Below, piece by piece: positions 34,205 through 45,594 of a stretch of DNA of 64,000 nt. Origin of the DNA: Cepaea nemoralis (Eukaryota > Mollusca > Gastropoda > Stylommatophora > Helicidae); NCBI GenBank assembly GCA_014155875.1, contig JACEFZ010004215.1:1-64000 (forward strand). The letters are read 5' to 3'. Below the pieces are notes generated by a model. It did no database searches and was not told the origin of the DNA. It worked only from the letters and a program-made list of their open reading frames with translations. Position numbers and translations under genes: made by a program. Numbering within the stretch: position 1 is the first letter of the stretch; every line of letters starts with the position of its first letter.

Positions 34205-35083
34205 GAGCTTGGATACCCAGGCTGAATAAGTCTGTTCACATCTCCGAGCTTGGATACCCAGGCTGAATAAGTCTGTTCACATCTCCCATCTTGGATACCC
34301 AGTCTGAATAAGTCTGTTCACATCTCCCAGCTTGGATACCCAGGCTGAATAAGTCTGCTCAAGTCTGCTTACATCTCCGAGCTTGGATACCCAGCTGAAT
34401 AAGTCTGTTCACATCTCCGAGCTTGGATACCCAGGCTGAATAAGTCTGTTCACATCTCCCATCTTGGATACCCAGCTGAATAAGTCTGTTCACATCTCCC
34501 AGCTTGGATACCCAGCTGAATAAGTCTGTTCACATCTCTGAGCTTGGATACCCAGGCTGAATAAGTCTGTTCACATCTCCCATCTTGGATACCCAGGCTG
34601 AATAAGTCTGTTCACATCTCCGAGCTTGGATACCCAGGCTGAATAAGTCTGTTCACATCTCCGAGCTTGGATACCCACGCTGAATAAGTCTGTTAACATC
34701 TCCCATCTTGGATACCCAGCTGAATAAGTCTGTTCACATCCCCCAGCTTGGATACCCAGCTGAATAAGTCTGTTCACATCTCCGAGCTTGGATACCCAGG
34801 CTGAATAAGTCTGTTCACATCCCCCAGCTTGGATACCCAGCTGAATAAGTCTGTTCACATCTCCGAGCTTGGATACCCAGGCTGAATAAGTCTGTTCACA
34901 TCTCCCAGCTTGGATACCCAGGCTGAATAAGTCTGTTCACATCTCCGAGCTTGGATACCCAGGCTGAATAAGTCTGTTCACATCTCCGAGCTTGGATACC
35001 CAGGCTGAATAAGTCTGTTCACATCTCCCAGCTTGGATACCCAGGCTGAATAAGTCTGTTCACATCTCCCATCTTGGATACCC
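34205..35083. repeat. Minisatellite, 39/41 bp unit
   Basis: About 21 copies of GCTGAATAAGTCTGTTCACA plus TCTCCGAGCTTGGATACCCA. Units occur with or without an extra GG at the junction (41 versus 39 bp), and variants cgagc, ccagc and ccatc alternate. The array ends exactly where the truncated element B copy starts. Confidence 0.92.
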
Positions 35084-38000
35084 ATGATCCTCCAGCTGCA
35101 GGGGAGGGGTTTCTTGTCGTTGCATCAGCCAAACATCCTGTGGAGCCGTGTCGTGTCACGCGGCTTCATGCCCCCCATCCAACAAATGGCTGGTCCCACA
35201 GCCACACAAACTCTGCATCCCTGGGGAGATTGGGATGAATTCTCTGTGCATACTATCAACAACAACAAAATCGGCCCCTGACAAAAGGTAATCCATTATC
35301 CAAATGTTGGCGCTGGGAATTATGCAGTTTACATTCAGAATAAGGAAAAAAAATCCTGACATCAAAATGAACACTCAGTTTCATGTTGGCAATACATAGT
35401 TAGATCAAAAATAAAAAGAATGTTCACAATGACAATCATCATTGTCAAAAAAAGGGGAAAATATCTCCATTACAACCAACATAACCAGATTACCTTGGGT
35501 AATATGGGCATGACCGCCAGGAACATCTGAAATAAAAAGGCATATGGCCATATATGATTCTACATTCTATGATTATGGAGATAAATCTGCAGCCTTTCTC
35601 TGCCCCAATGGTTCTTGTTCTTGGACAGACTGGTGTTCTTCCTTCTTGAGAAAAAGATATAATCATGTGCAACCGGTCACCTGCTTAGAATACAAAAAGG
35701 CAACAATAAGACACAATGCTTTCAACTAATTACTAAATGTCAAGTCAGCAAGTTGATCCCTGCCTAAATAAACTTCCTCTCTGCTTCCTTCCTGAATGAA
35801 TAGAATTTCCTGGTAACCAGGATAACACTGTCCATCGGTCACATCACATTGGCACGATTAAAACACGTAAAGCAAGGGACACCTCCCTCTTGATTCACTT
35901 GTCAATGTATGTATCTCTGGCACACCACATAAGCCATCCGTTATGTTGGAAGCAGAACGTATGTTGTTTCGCCGCTGGAGGGATATACTGGCGGGATGGA
36001 TCTCTGATGTCTCCTTCTTTGGGGGAATGTGGGGAAATATGTCTCTCAATGACCTGGGATGATGTCCCATGGGGAGTTGAATATGATTGTTCGATGCTCT
36101 GATGCTGGGGGGGGGGGGAATGAGCTGGTGGGATGGAGCTTTGGTGTCTCCTTCTCTGAGGGAACAGGGGAAAAGTACATCTATTGATGGCCCCAGAAGT
36201 TGGCACCGCTGAAATCAGTCGCATGAACAGTCCACAACTGTTCTCCCGAAGGAATCAGCAGCCTTTGTCTCCTTCTTTGGTGGAATGGGGGGATGTTTCT
36301 CAATGACTTGGGATGATGTCACCATGGGGAGTTGAATACATTCACAGACAGTCAATGCTGGTGGTGTGGAGGGTTTGCCCTGGCCTGGCGGTGTCACCGC
36401 CTACAGGCCAGCTGATTCCAATGAAGATACATTTGAATGCACTGCCCAATCAGCTCCGGGGATTCTGAAATAGCCATGTTCATCCCTTGACCACTCTTCA
36501 AAACTGTCCTCCTGTGATGAACAACTATGTTTGTACTTGGACAAGCACGGCCCTGGTCTCATTTAAACATGGGAGTGTTCTGCTCCCCTGCTATGTCACT
36601 TCCCGAAGTCGTCGACTTTCTTTGTAGCTTTTTGGGCAAAGCTTGGTGACTTCTGTAGAGGTATATGTGCATACCAGATAAGAAAAACATCGATAAGTTC
36701 AGGTTCGAACGTGTACCGTCTGAGAAGTTATGGTTCTCATAAGTGAATAATAGGGTCACCTGTTGTTTCGACGACTTGCGATGACATGCTTGTAGTTGAC
36801 CTGTGCTTTGTCTGGCATCTGGGCTCTCTTCAGTGCTGTGCTTTGGATATGGAGACATGGGGGAGGGTGTGCGGATAAGGGGGGATAGAAGGAATGAGGA
36901 TGGGGTGGGAAAATGGGGAGGACGGAGTTGGGAAGATGGGGGTGGGCAGATGGGGGGATGGGGATGAAGATGGGATCTTGGAGAGGATGGGGAACAAACC
37001 TGGGTTCTTTCCAATATGACCCGTCGATCTTTCTACGTGACCATGAAGATCAGGGAAATATAAATAGATCTACCACCTAAAACAATCATCAAGGAATGGA
37101 ACAGTTACCATCAGGGTGATCCAGAGGCCGCTTACATCCTAGGCTCAGGCTCGCCATCTTGTAACAGGAAAAATGAATATCAAGGATAGGAGGACATAAG
37201 TTTCCTATTCTTGGGTGCTCAAAGACAAAGAAGCGCAACACTGACTTTTAGTAGGCCAGAGAAGAAAAGATAATAAGAAGAAAGAGAAAAAGAGCACCTT
37301 ATATATTCTCTCCAGTTAACAAAAGATAGGGATAGAAAATTAGACAGAAGATTTCCAGGAGTTCTTTGAGCGGAGGGTATACTGTTGTATACCCCAGACA
37401 AAAGATCACACTGTAGGACTGTAACAATATCAATGAATGGGACCGACAATAACCAACGTTACCGGGACAACAAAGACTAAACATAATACAACAGCAAAGA
37501 CTAGATAAACAAGGTAAAACAATACGCATCAGTCTTTATTTTGTCCAATACTGTAGCACATATTCATAACTATGCGGATGACAAAGTGTGGTTACTTATG
37601 GACAAGACAATCAACACTCTACATCACTGACATTCATATAGGCAGTCTGCCGCATATAGCCAGACCTCTGCCTGTTGTGGCCGAGCCTACAGAGTACTCC
37701 TAAGACTCTGCTACGATACCTATACAGCCGGCTGACCAGGACTGGACAACAGAGAGACCATTACTTGGAAAATAGAAAGTAACACAACTCTAAATCTGAG
37801 TATGAGCCTTACAGTGCGGAGACGGGACTTACCATCCTGAGACACACAACACAACACTATGGATCCCTGTAGTACACAGCGGAAAATCAGTGGATTGAGC
37901 TCCATATATTACCAAACCCCTGTGCCTCAACCAAATCCAATATTGTGCCTAATGCCGCCAGTGAAAGTCATGTCCCCAAACCGATTGGGACGCATTACTA

Positions 38001-38208
38001 TAACAAGACCACAACTTCAAAAATAGAAGTATAAACATGAGTGTGAAAGGTTGAACCAGGAACTACACCTTTAACCACACAGTAACACACTAAGGTATGG
38101 AAAGCTTGACTATGGGATCAGTTGGGAGGGGAGGTGGAAAATGTGAGGTAAGGGAAAATAGGGGGTAATTAAGGACCCAGGGTTGTTCCCTTCGGCAGGA
38201 ATCACATC
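35081..38208 (-). mobile_element. Element B, second copy, truncated at both ends
   Basis: Contains the last 88 bp of the LTR (35081-35168), a full internal region (35169-37159), the tRNA-Arg-type primer site (37139-37156) and the first ~1049 bp of the other LTR (37160-38208). In element orientation the 5' LTR lacks its first ~380 bp and the 3' LTR stops after 88 bp. Element A is absent from its LTR, so this copy shows the empty site. No TSD. Beyond 38208 only patchy LTR similarity remains (about 90 bp). Confidence 0.88.
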
Positions 38209-39330
38209 ATTCAACTTCTGCCGTCCAGTTGATCATCTGGGTCCCATATTTGAAATACGATTGCTCTCTTCAACCTCATTTGCCATGGATCCCACCACCG
38301 GTTTCCAGTTGTATTTGACATTAGTCTCCTGTGTGGTTCCAACCGCAGTGTTCCTGGCTATGGTCGTCCTGTCTGACGTTTAGCCATCTACTGCAACTAA
38401 CGAGCGGTCTCCTTAGCTGGCGGTCCTCTTAACTCAAGTGGCTTTCTTGCACTTTAACGACCCTCGGACTCTGCGTGTCTTTCCCTTCTTTGGCTTATCT
38501 GCCTTGGGTAGGTTCCGTTCACAGATCCTTAGTCGCTCTCACTCCTATCAGTGATTCAGACGAGTTCTAGCATGGGCGCTTGTCCGTCTTCCTTCACTTC
38601 CTCCTCCTACAGATACTATACAGACTTGGGCACGGATTAGCCACAATTTCTGAAGTCCTGTTACTATGTTCCTTGGGCTGCCCCAAGAGGGCTCAGGCCC
38701 CCGCCGCTCCCGGAGTCCACTATTAACTGTCCTCTCTCCTGCTCGACTCTTTTTCTACTGACTGGATCCTCAAGTATATATTACTTCTCGAGTTGGCGCC
38801 TTTCTGGAATCACGTGACCATGCTCTCTCCTTGTCGTGAAGGGCTACCCAATCAGCATACAGCACGCAGCTGGGCTGATCTGCATGTTTAATTTGCATCT
38901 TATTATCAATCTAACTCTCTCCACCCCGCTACGACCTTGTTTCTGAGTTCATAGTCCTTGTATTAGATTTTTCAGCTCAAGCACGTTCCCACTGCCATAA
39001 ATCTACCAGCCTACGGTACCTCTTTTGGTCTCTAGACAACCTTCGTTTATTTCAGATCTCGAATGCACCTATAAACTATGTGGCCTGTGTTGTTTTCTGA
39101 CAGCTCGAACCTAAAGTATACATTACATCTGGCATTCCCCGACCCTGAGAAAGCTACAGAACAACGAAAGTTGAGGTAGAGTTTTAGGAAACCGAAACAA
39201 TTCGGGTTCAGAGCTTGACCTTTCAAGCTGTTTACAAATATCTTGGCCGATGAACTTAGATACTTCCAAATTCCACTACTGGTTTTGGTGACATCACTAT
39301 CTAGTGCCTTGTTATCCCATTTTGTGACGC
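38209..39330. other. Unassigned, possible LTR-derived sequence
   Basis: C/T-rich, no ORF of interest. The stretch ending acattaca before TGGCATTCCCCGACCC (39132-39147) looks like an LTR end followed by a primer site, but no partner LTR was found. Confidence 0.3.
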
Positions 39331-39340
39331 ATCAGGCGTT

Positions 39341-39446
<106 letters not shown>

Positions 39447-39449
39447 CAA

Positions 39450-40345
39450 GAACATCGCATGACGAGAACACAGAAGAAGTACCATCTTCTAATTACACCA
39501 TTAGAGAACTCCTGTTTTGCGGACGACCAAGCACTAATTGCAAAATCAGAAGCTGAATTACAAGACCACATGAGTAGTCTAAACGAAATGTGTAGTGAAT
39601 ATAGCATGAAAATTAGCAGAAGTAAAACAGAGGTAATGACTATAACTAAAAAAAAGAAAACATAACAATTCACCTAAGCGAACATCCCTTGAAACAAGTA
39701 AAGAGTTTCAAGTACCTGGGAAGTATAATATCAAATCACAAATCAGAAGACAAGACTGAAAATAGATGCAATAAAACAAACTAACTCAAGGACAAATGGC
39801 ACCAATACCAAAGAACAAACATGTCTCGACAACTACTAAGAAAGCACTTTACAACACAATCTTCCTACCAACTCTATGTTACCAGTGCCACACCTGGACA
39901 ATGAAAGAAAAAGAGAACAGAAAAATCACAACAACAGAAATGAGATTCCTGAGAAGAATACTATATGTATCAAGAAGAGATAAGATCAGAAATGAAGACA
40001 TCGGGACTAAAGTGGGGGATTTAGCTGCGCTAGATTTTTATTAGAAAGCAGCAAGTCAAATGGTTGATTGATTGATTGATTTAGGAACCGACATCACAGC
40101 ATTCGGGACAAATGTCAAATGGTTTGGCCATGCACGTAGCTTACCAACTAACAGTATACCACAACAAGCAATGATGTACAGACCAGATGAAGCAGAGGAA
40201 GAGGCCGACCACGTAAAGATGGACGGAGGGAATAACAGAGTGCATGGGAATATCGATACATGAAGCCCATAAGCGGGCACTCTCCTGCTGTTTATACTCC
40301 ACCTGGACACTGCAAGGTACAAGAGGAACATGATAAGATGAGATG
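39450..40345 (+). pseudogene. LINE ORF2 fragment (RT palm to C-terminus)
   Basis: Starts just before the [12 protein letters not shown] palm motif, then SMKISRSKTEVMTITKKK, a FKYLGSIIS-like block in another frame, a thumb segment with TLCYQCHTWTMK at 39796-40044, and the C-terminal VKWFGHARSLPTN (from 40115). Frameshifts at about 39662 and 39780 and a 48 bp insertion at 40066 disrupt it. It ends in a GATGAGATGAG tail near 40345. The catalytic FADD is present but everything N-terminal is missing. Confidence 0.82.
40066..40113 (-). mobile_element. 48 bp retroposon tail insertion with 11 bp TSD
   Basis: gtcaaatggtt occurs at 40055-40065 and 40114-40124. The insert is a GATT/TTGA tetramer run plus AGGAACCGACATCACAGC and ATTCGGGACAAAT. 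Minus-strand reading gives a retroposon 3' end with a TCAA-type tail, the same terminus as at 5425-5480. The LINE coding frame reads through when it is ignored. Confidence 0.85.
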
Positions 40346-40594
40346 AGAATGGCGATTTGCGCTCTAACCTCTACAAGGCGTATTCCATCCGATGCTTTGA
40401 CTCGCACAGAGCAGCTGAAATTATTTTCCTCTTTAAGTTGTGTTAAATTTACTTGGATGCTGTATTGTGCCATTTCTTTCTATAAGAAAATGGCTATGAC
40501 TTCCGTTTACTTGCAATTTTTGTCTAAACCTAATTTTAAACGTGTAAAAATCTTAAAGTAGTTGTGGTGTAAAATATTAAACCATCACATACTC

Positions 40595-40860
40595 TGAGAA
40601 GTAGGCTGCTGAGTGGCTAAGAACGCCGGTTTCTCCTTCGGCAGACCCGGGTTCGAATCCTCTGTAAGGTGTGAAATATTTTTCTGTCGGGGGCAAAAAG
40701 AAAAATAACCTGCACAGTTTGCGGCGACAGTTCGCGGCGACTACACTAGCCAGGCGGTCTTAATTCCTCAGGCTCAAGACATCCCTGACATACACCGCAA
40801 GGTACTATATTGGCAGTAAATGATAATTTGACAGTATATTCTGAGAAAGAGTGACTAGTT
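40595..40860 (+). mobile_element. tRNA-derived SINE (plus)
   Basis: The head has an A box GCTGAGTGGCTAAG (about 40607) and a perfect B box GGTTCGAATCC (40650-40660), correctly spaced. The sequence continues past the tRNA length with no acceptor stem, so it is a SINE promoter and not a tRNA gene. The tail is unresolved near 40860. Confidence 0.8.
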
Positions 40861-40929
40861 TCCTTCCCGGAAAATTATAAAACGTATCCCATTTCATTAA
40901 AAAAAAAACAAAGGTTGTGTCTACTCCAG

Positions 40930-41270
40930 AGCCATAGTGATGGGTTAAACTCATCCTACCACTGCTGACGCCCGTGTGTTACAGGGGTCCTTAAGGAAAG
41001 CATACAATGGTAACACTGTAAACTATCATGCATGTAGTAGGAGGCGACTAATGAGGGTTGGCATGCCATCTCTGCCTCAACCAGTACAAAACTTCAGTTG
41101 CAACATAAATCCAAACATGAATACGTCTACAAACGGCTAGGTGTGTGTTAGTTCAAAGGTCAAGCTCCATTGGGAATAAAAGGCAGAAGAGAGAAGGGAC
41201 CACTGCTGGGGATTGAGCTTGGCCTACTGTCTTGCGGGCAAGGGCACAAATCGCTATGCCACCCATGTGA
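40930..41270 (-). mobile_element. Second tRNA-derived SINE (minus)
   Basis: On the minus strand GGGTGGCATAGCGATTTG (A box, 41247-41264) and GGCCAAGCTCAATCC (B-box-like, 41210-41224) form the head. The body includes TTAGTCGCCTCCTAC (about 41045), a block I associate with widespread metazoan SINE bodies. It ends near 40930. Confidence 0.7.
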
Positions 41271-41274
41271 AGGC

Positions 41275-42250
41275 GGCCGGCATGATGATGACCCTATTAT
41301 CACTAGAGTGCGGATTGATCTATCAACATATAGTCCTGGTGCAGCATGACTGCTACGCCTTACGGGGTGTATAAGGGTCCTATACAGTGCCTTTACTTAT
41401 GATCCACACAGAAGCACATACAGGCTGTCCGGGGTTCAACGTGTGGTGGTCATGTTTCTTCAACAGGTTAAATTTAGATTTCTCATTGTTAACAGATTTC
41501 AAACCAATGATCCGAGGGAAACGTTTAGGCATACTTGAAAAGAGTAGAAGGCCTAACATACACAGGCCAAGTGTGGTGTTGGCAGACGTCACTGTATTCT
41601 GGGACAATCTTGATTTTTATTCAGTAATTCACTGTTCCGAAACATGCTTTCTGCGGGTCAATATGTTCCGGATTTTCCCCGTCAAAAATATAATTTTGTT
41701 TGTATTCGCTCGCTGTGAACTCGAGCGTATTCCATACATGTGCTAAAACCTCTGGCAGTTTCAACTACTGTGGAGTGAATCGGGCTGATGTTTGCATGTG
41801 GATTAGTTTTCCCTATTACCTGTGTCCCTCGCCATCAGGAGAAACTACTCCGACACCTGAGGTACTTGCAATTTACGTCCCTAAGTCAAGATCGAGAAGT
41901 CCAATTAAATCGAAATATAAAATGTCCAGGGTTTGCAGAAAACAATCCCGCAATGTCAATGAAGCATCAACTGAACATCAATGAAAGGACTCTAAGGCCG
42001 GCAATCTAGTTGATGAGGCCAAATTTATTTGCCCATATTCTCGTGCTGCATGATCAATCAGAAAACTTCATGAAATCATAATTGGTTTCGACCGGGTCTG
42101 TTATTTCCAGACGGGGCGGTCATAATAACATTAATTATAAATCATCAACTGTTGACCAGACTAACTACTAAGAACTATCAAGTTCGTATCGCAGTCCTCC
42201 TGTCCTTCACAAGGTTGTCAAAGTGTCCTTCTGCTGTGACATTCTGAGTT
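41275..42250. other. Intergenic, no gene seen
   Basis: ORFs of up to 119 codons (41387-41746) lack recognisable domains or splice context. Confidence 0.55.
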
Positions 42251-42678
42251 TCATTCTAATATTCCGCATCTATCAAATATATTTCGTTTGCCATGTACGA
42301 TGCCATACTATTCTGGTTCTCTTTTCTAATATGTGTTGGCCATGTGTACGGTTGTCCTGCCAATAAATATCTTTCTAATTTCCAGACAACTTCAACATGC
42401 TGCTTCTCTGGTGGAGCTCTGTGATCCGAATCTTTTGTTGTTGTTGACAAGTCTCCTGACGTGTTTTCCGTTCCACGTCAGCCCATTCGATACTCCTAAA
42501 CATTGGTTTCGCGATTTCGTCGCGAATTTATTATTGCGTCATATTCTCTGACCTGCTACTTGGCAGTGACTCATTATGCTTATTGTTCGATGATGACAAC
42601 ATTCCAAGATTTCCGATTTCTTTGGGATTGCTATAAATATAGAGTTACATAAGGTATGTATGTCTCCATTATCATATA

Positions 42679-43690
42679 CAGTAAAACCTCGGTTTCGTTG
42701 TCTTCGGTCTTCGTGGATTTGTTTTCCGCCAAAAATTTGTCTCGGTTTTCGTTTGTTGTTTCTGATTTCATTGGCGTGCCAATATGCCATAGCTACTAAT
42801 TTTGCGTAAACAAAGGGACCCACGCGTTCTTCTGCTCAGTTTGGCCTTGCTTCTCGTCGTGTGAGCATCATTTGCTAATAAGTTAACCCTTTAATGTCAG
42901 CTCCATCATGGGACCAAAGAAAGTTTCAATACCAGCAGCCCTTCGAAGAAGTAGGCCAGGAACACGAGGAGTTGAAGAAGGAAATCATTTAAATATACGA
43001 GAGTGGCATTAAGATTGCTGAACTCGACCGTATGTACGAGAAGTCGCCATCCACGATAAGTTCCATTGTGGCGAAAAAGGAAACAGTATAAAGGAGGCTA
43101 ATGTAGCGAAAGGCGTGAATGTGCTAACGTAATAGAGATTGCAAACATTTGAAGATATCGAACAGCTATCATTAATTTGGATAAATCAAAATAAGTTAAA
43201 TGGCTATTCTGTTTCGGAGTCAATCATGTTGTTACATGCCGATTTTATTAAGAAAATGCATGGGATGTGTGGTAATGTTTATTGTTTGCATATCCTTTAC
43301 AGGACATTGCTGTCAACACCAGCATCTTTCAGCTCACTGTTGATTTCTTGGCAAGATTACGCTCAGTAGTTTGCCATAGCTTTCTGTGTGCTAGTGTACT
43401 CGATGATTTAAAGGCCAGGAGAGGGTGGTTTAAAAAATTTAAGAGGCGCACTGGCATACAGTGTTACTAAGCACGGCGAAGGTGTGAGTTCGGACACGTC
43501 TGGGGCAGAAACATAGTATTAAACACTATATTTATTCTCTATAAAATGTGTTGTTTTGTTTTTGTTTTTGGTATGCATTTTGGAGTTTCTAGAACGAATT
43601 CATATGGAAATGATTGCCTCGGTTTTCGTCGGTTTCGGATTTCGCCGATTGTTTTCGAACGGATTATCGACGAAAACCGAGGTTTGACTG
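42679..43690 (+). mobile_element. pogo/Tigger-like DNA transposon, internally deleted
   Basis: Terminal inverted repeats CAGTAAAACCTCGGTTTCG at the left and the complement of CAGTCAAACCTCGGTTTTCG at the right, flanked by TA (42677-42678 and 43691-43692). Inside are decayed pieces of a CENP-B/Tigger transposase: a start MGPKKVSIPAA (about 42909) with the first helix-turn-helix (PSTISSIVAKK), the second domain (LSLIWINQNKLNGYSVSE, 43139 onward) and its end (ARRGWFKKFKRRTG, about 43410). The DDE catalytic domain is absent. The coding part is interrupted at about 43303-43395 by a SINE tail. Confidence 0.87.
43303..43395 (-). mobile_element. Truncated SINE tail inside the Tigger element
   Basis: About 90 bp matching 30266-30355 (same orientation): caacaccagcatctttcagc, a CTGTTGAT block and CAGTAGTTTGCCAT. 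Transposase coding is lost here and returns after it. Confidence 0.75.
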
Positions 43691-44400
43691 TATTGTGTTC
43701 AGCAGTCTGGTGACTTGGTCTAGTCTATAATCTTCTAAGGCATTGATAATTTCTGTTTTAATTTTGTCTGGACCCCGGGTATTGTTATTTCCGGATGGTT
43801 AAGAGCATTCTGAACCTCCAGTCTCAGACTTGATGGTCTTTCATTATTATTCAGAATATCAAACTGGTCTTCTCTTGTATCATTATAAAGGTCTTTCACA
43901 TAGTCTGACCATGCATTTTAAAATCTGACCTTTTTTTCTATTATGATTTGGCCATCTTTGGTTTTTAATCAACCCGTCGATGTGTGTGTTCGTTTCTTAG
44001 TGATGTCCTTGATTCTTTTGTGCATTAATTTGGTGGTCTGGGTGTTGTGTTGGGTTTCAATTTCACTTCACTTTTTCTCAAGCCATTTTTTGTTTTTGTT
44101 TGTCTCTTTGAACAATTTCCTAAATTTCCCGTGAATCTCTTCATATAAGTTATAGTTATTTTTGTTATTTCATCCTATTTTCATGAGATTTAAGATGCCT
44201 TTCATCATCACGTTTTTTACGTCCAACAATCTTCATTTTTGAGATAGCTGTTTTGCAGCCTGGCTGGCTGAGTTATCAATATTTCCCTTTGCTCACTGAC
44301 ATCTTGAAATAGAATGTCCAGATCAGCCAATGCATAAATTGTATTTTTTACTTCTACGTTTACGGTGAAATTCCTTTAAAACCGTCGCTCTAACCTTTCG

Positions 44401-44984
44401 CAATTTTTTATGGCACTTTGTAGCGTATTTTTATCATCAACCGCTGTTTGTATGGCAGCTCATTCCATACGTATTCACCACGTTTCAAAAGCGTCTTCGA
44501 CATTTTGTTGTTGTTGGAAATACAGTTAATGTAAAAGAAAGCTCCTTTACCTGTATGAAGCATAATCGCAGTACAGGGGAGTAGCCAGGTTCGAAAATTA
44601 AAGAGGGAGGGTGCATATAAAATGGCACCATGGCACATACGAAACAATTGTAACTTCATTATGCAGTCATTATTTAAACTTTGTTTCTAAAATATCAAAC
44701 TGGAGAAAAGTTACGATGTTACGGAAAGCACATTATTATTTATTTTGTATTTAAAATCAAAGACAATAAACAACCTTAGGAAGGTTCATAAATATTACAA
44801 CAACAACAAATAATAATAATAAAAAATGTGTTATTTGTTTAAATTTTGAAACGTAAAATTACAACATTACGAAATAATGTGAAAATGTAAGAAAAACCAA
44901 CAACAGTCTCTTTCGTATAAGTTTCATTCCCGCAACATTGTCTATTACTATAGACATACTATATTATTATAATATTATCTATAT
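44401..44984. other. AT-rich, no gene seen
   Basis: Low-complexity AT-rich sequence left of element C. One 83-codon chance ORF. Confidence 0.6.
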
Positions 44985-45577
44985 TGTCAGCAACCGATGT
45001 CACAGGCATTCTAGGATACTTCTCTCGCACCACACAAAAGACTTGCTAGTCGTACGAGAGGTTACACATTTTATTGCCACTGGCTCTTTGCATCACATCA
45101 ATGTACAACAAACAGTCGCTAACAAATCACACAAGAATAAATGCACAGAACTTCCTATCACTAGTCGTTTCCTAACCCTATCGCTAATCTAACTACTCGG
45201 CTAACGAAACAAGCATCGCTAAGCGATGTTATCACTCTGAAGTCTGTGTCCCGTCTGATTCTACTCCGCGTGCTGTTTACACAGTACGCGGAAGGACTTG
45301 GGGCGCACTACGGCTTTTGCAGTGCGGCCTCATTCAGCACGCTCGAGTAGTGGCCTCTCTTGAGCTACACTCTAGTTTCACGTTGCCGTGATCATGCCGT
45401 GACCAGAGTGCTAACTCTCTGGTTGACACCTCCGTGTCTCATGAGAGAACTAATTACTAGTTTCCCTTCCTATCACCTACCCTGCCCTCATGTAGGGGCA
45501 CTGGGTTACCTCTAATCTACTTGAGGTAGACCACTAATTCAGGGTGGTCTTCCTCCTCTATACTTGAGTCTTTGACA
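44985..45577 (-). repeat. Element C 3' LTR
   Basis: 593 bp. Adjacent purine tract on the minus strand at 45578-45594 (AGGAGGGGAGGG core). Confidence 0.93.
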
Positions 45578-45594
45578 CACACCCTCCCCTCCTG
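45578..45594 (-). promoter_or_regulatory. Polypurine tract of element C
   Basis: Minus strand reads CAGGAGGGGAGGGTGTG immediately before the 3' LTR, the usual plus-strand primer position. Confidence 0.8.

Larger units (their letters stand above)
42540..44400 (-). pseudogene. LINE ORF2 fragment interrupted by a Tigger element
   Basis: Minus strand. From 44400 down to 43693 runs the linker and RT start: a helical K/E-rich segment, then the GPDKIKTEII motif (about 43740-43790) with several stops. After the Tigger element it resumes at 42676 with DNGDIHTLCNSIFIAIPKK, the next RT block. The codons on either side of the Tigger join in frame through the TA target. Downstream RT motifs are not recognisable below about 42540, though decayed sequence may reach 42250. 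Confidence 0.75.

Noticed and set aside
32187..34239. Pro/His/Thr-rich minus-strand ORFs up to 256 codons and Gly/Val/Cys/Trp-rich plus-strand ORFs
   Set aside because: Composition artefacts of the G/T-skewed repeat; no conserved motif.
39130..39150. Primer binding site of a further LTR element
   Set aside because: TGGCATTCCCCGACCC follows an ...ACA end, but no matching LTR partner or coding region exists in the window.
40600..40672. tRNA gene
   Set aside because: A and B boxes are present but no acceptor stem closes and the sequence runs on as a SINE body.
41387..41746. 119-codon ORF as a host gene
   Set aside because: No recognisable domain, no splice sites, and surrounded by SINE and LINE debris.
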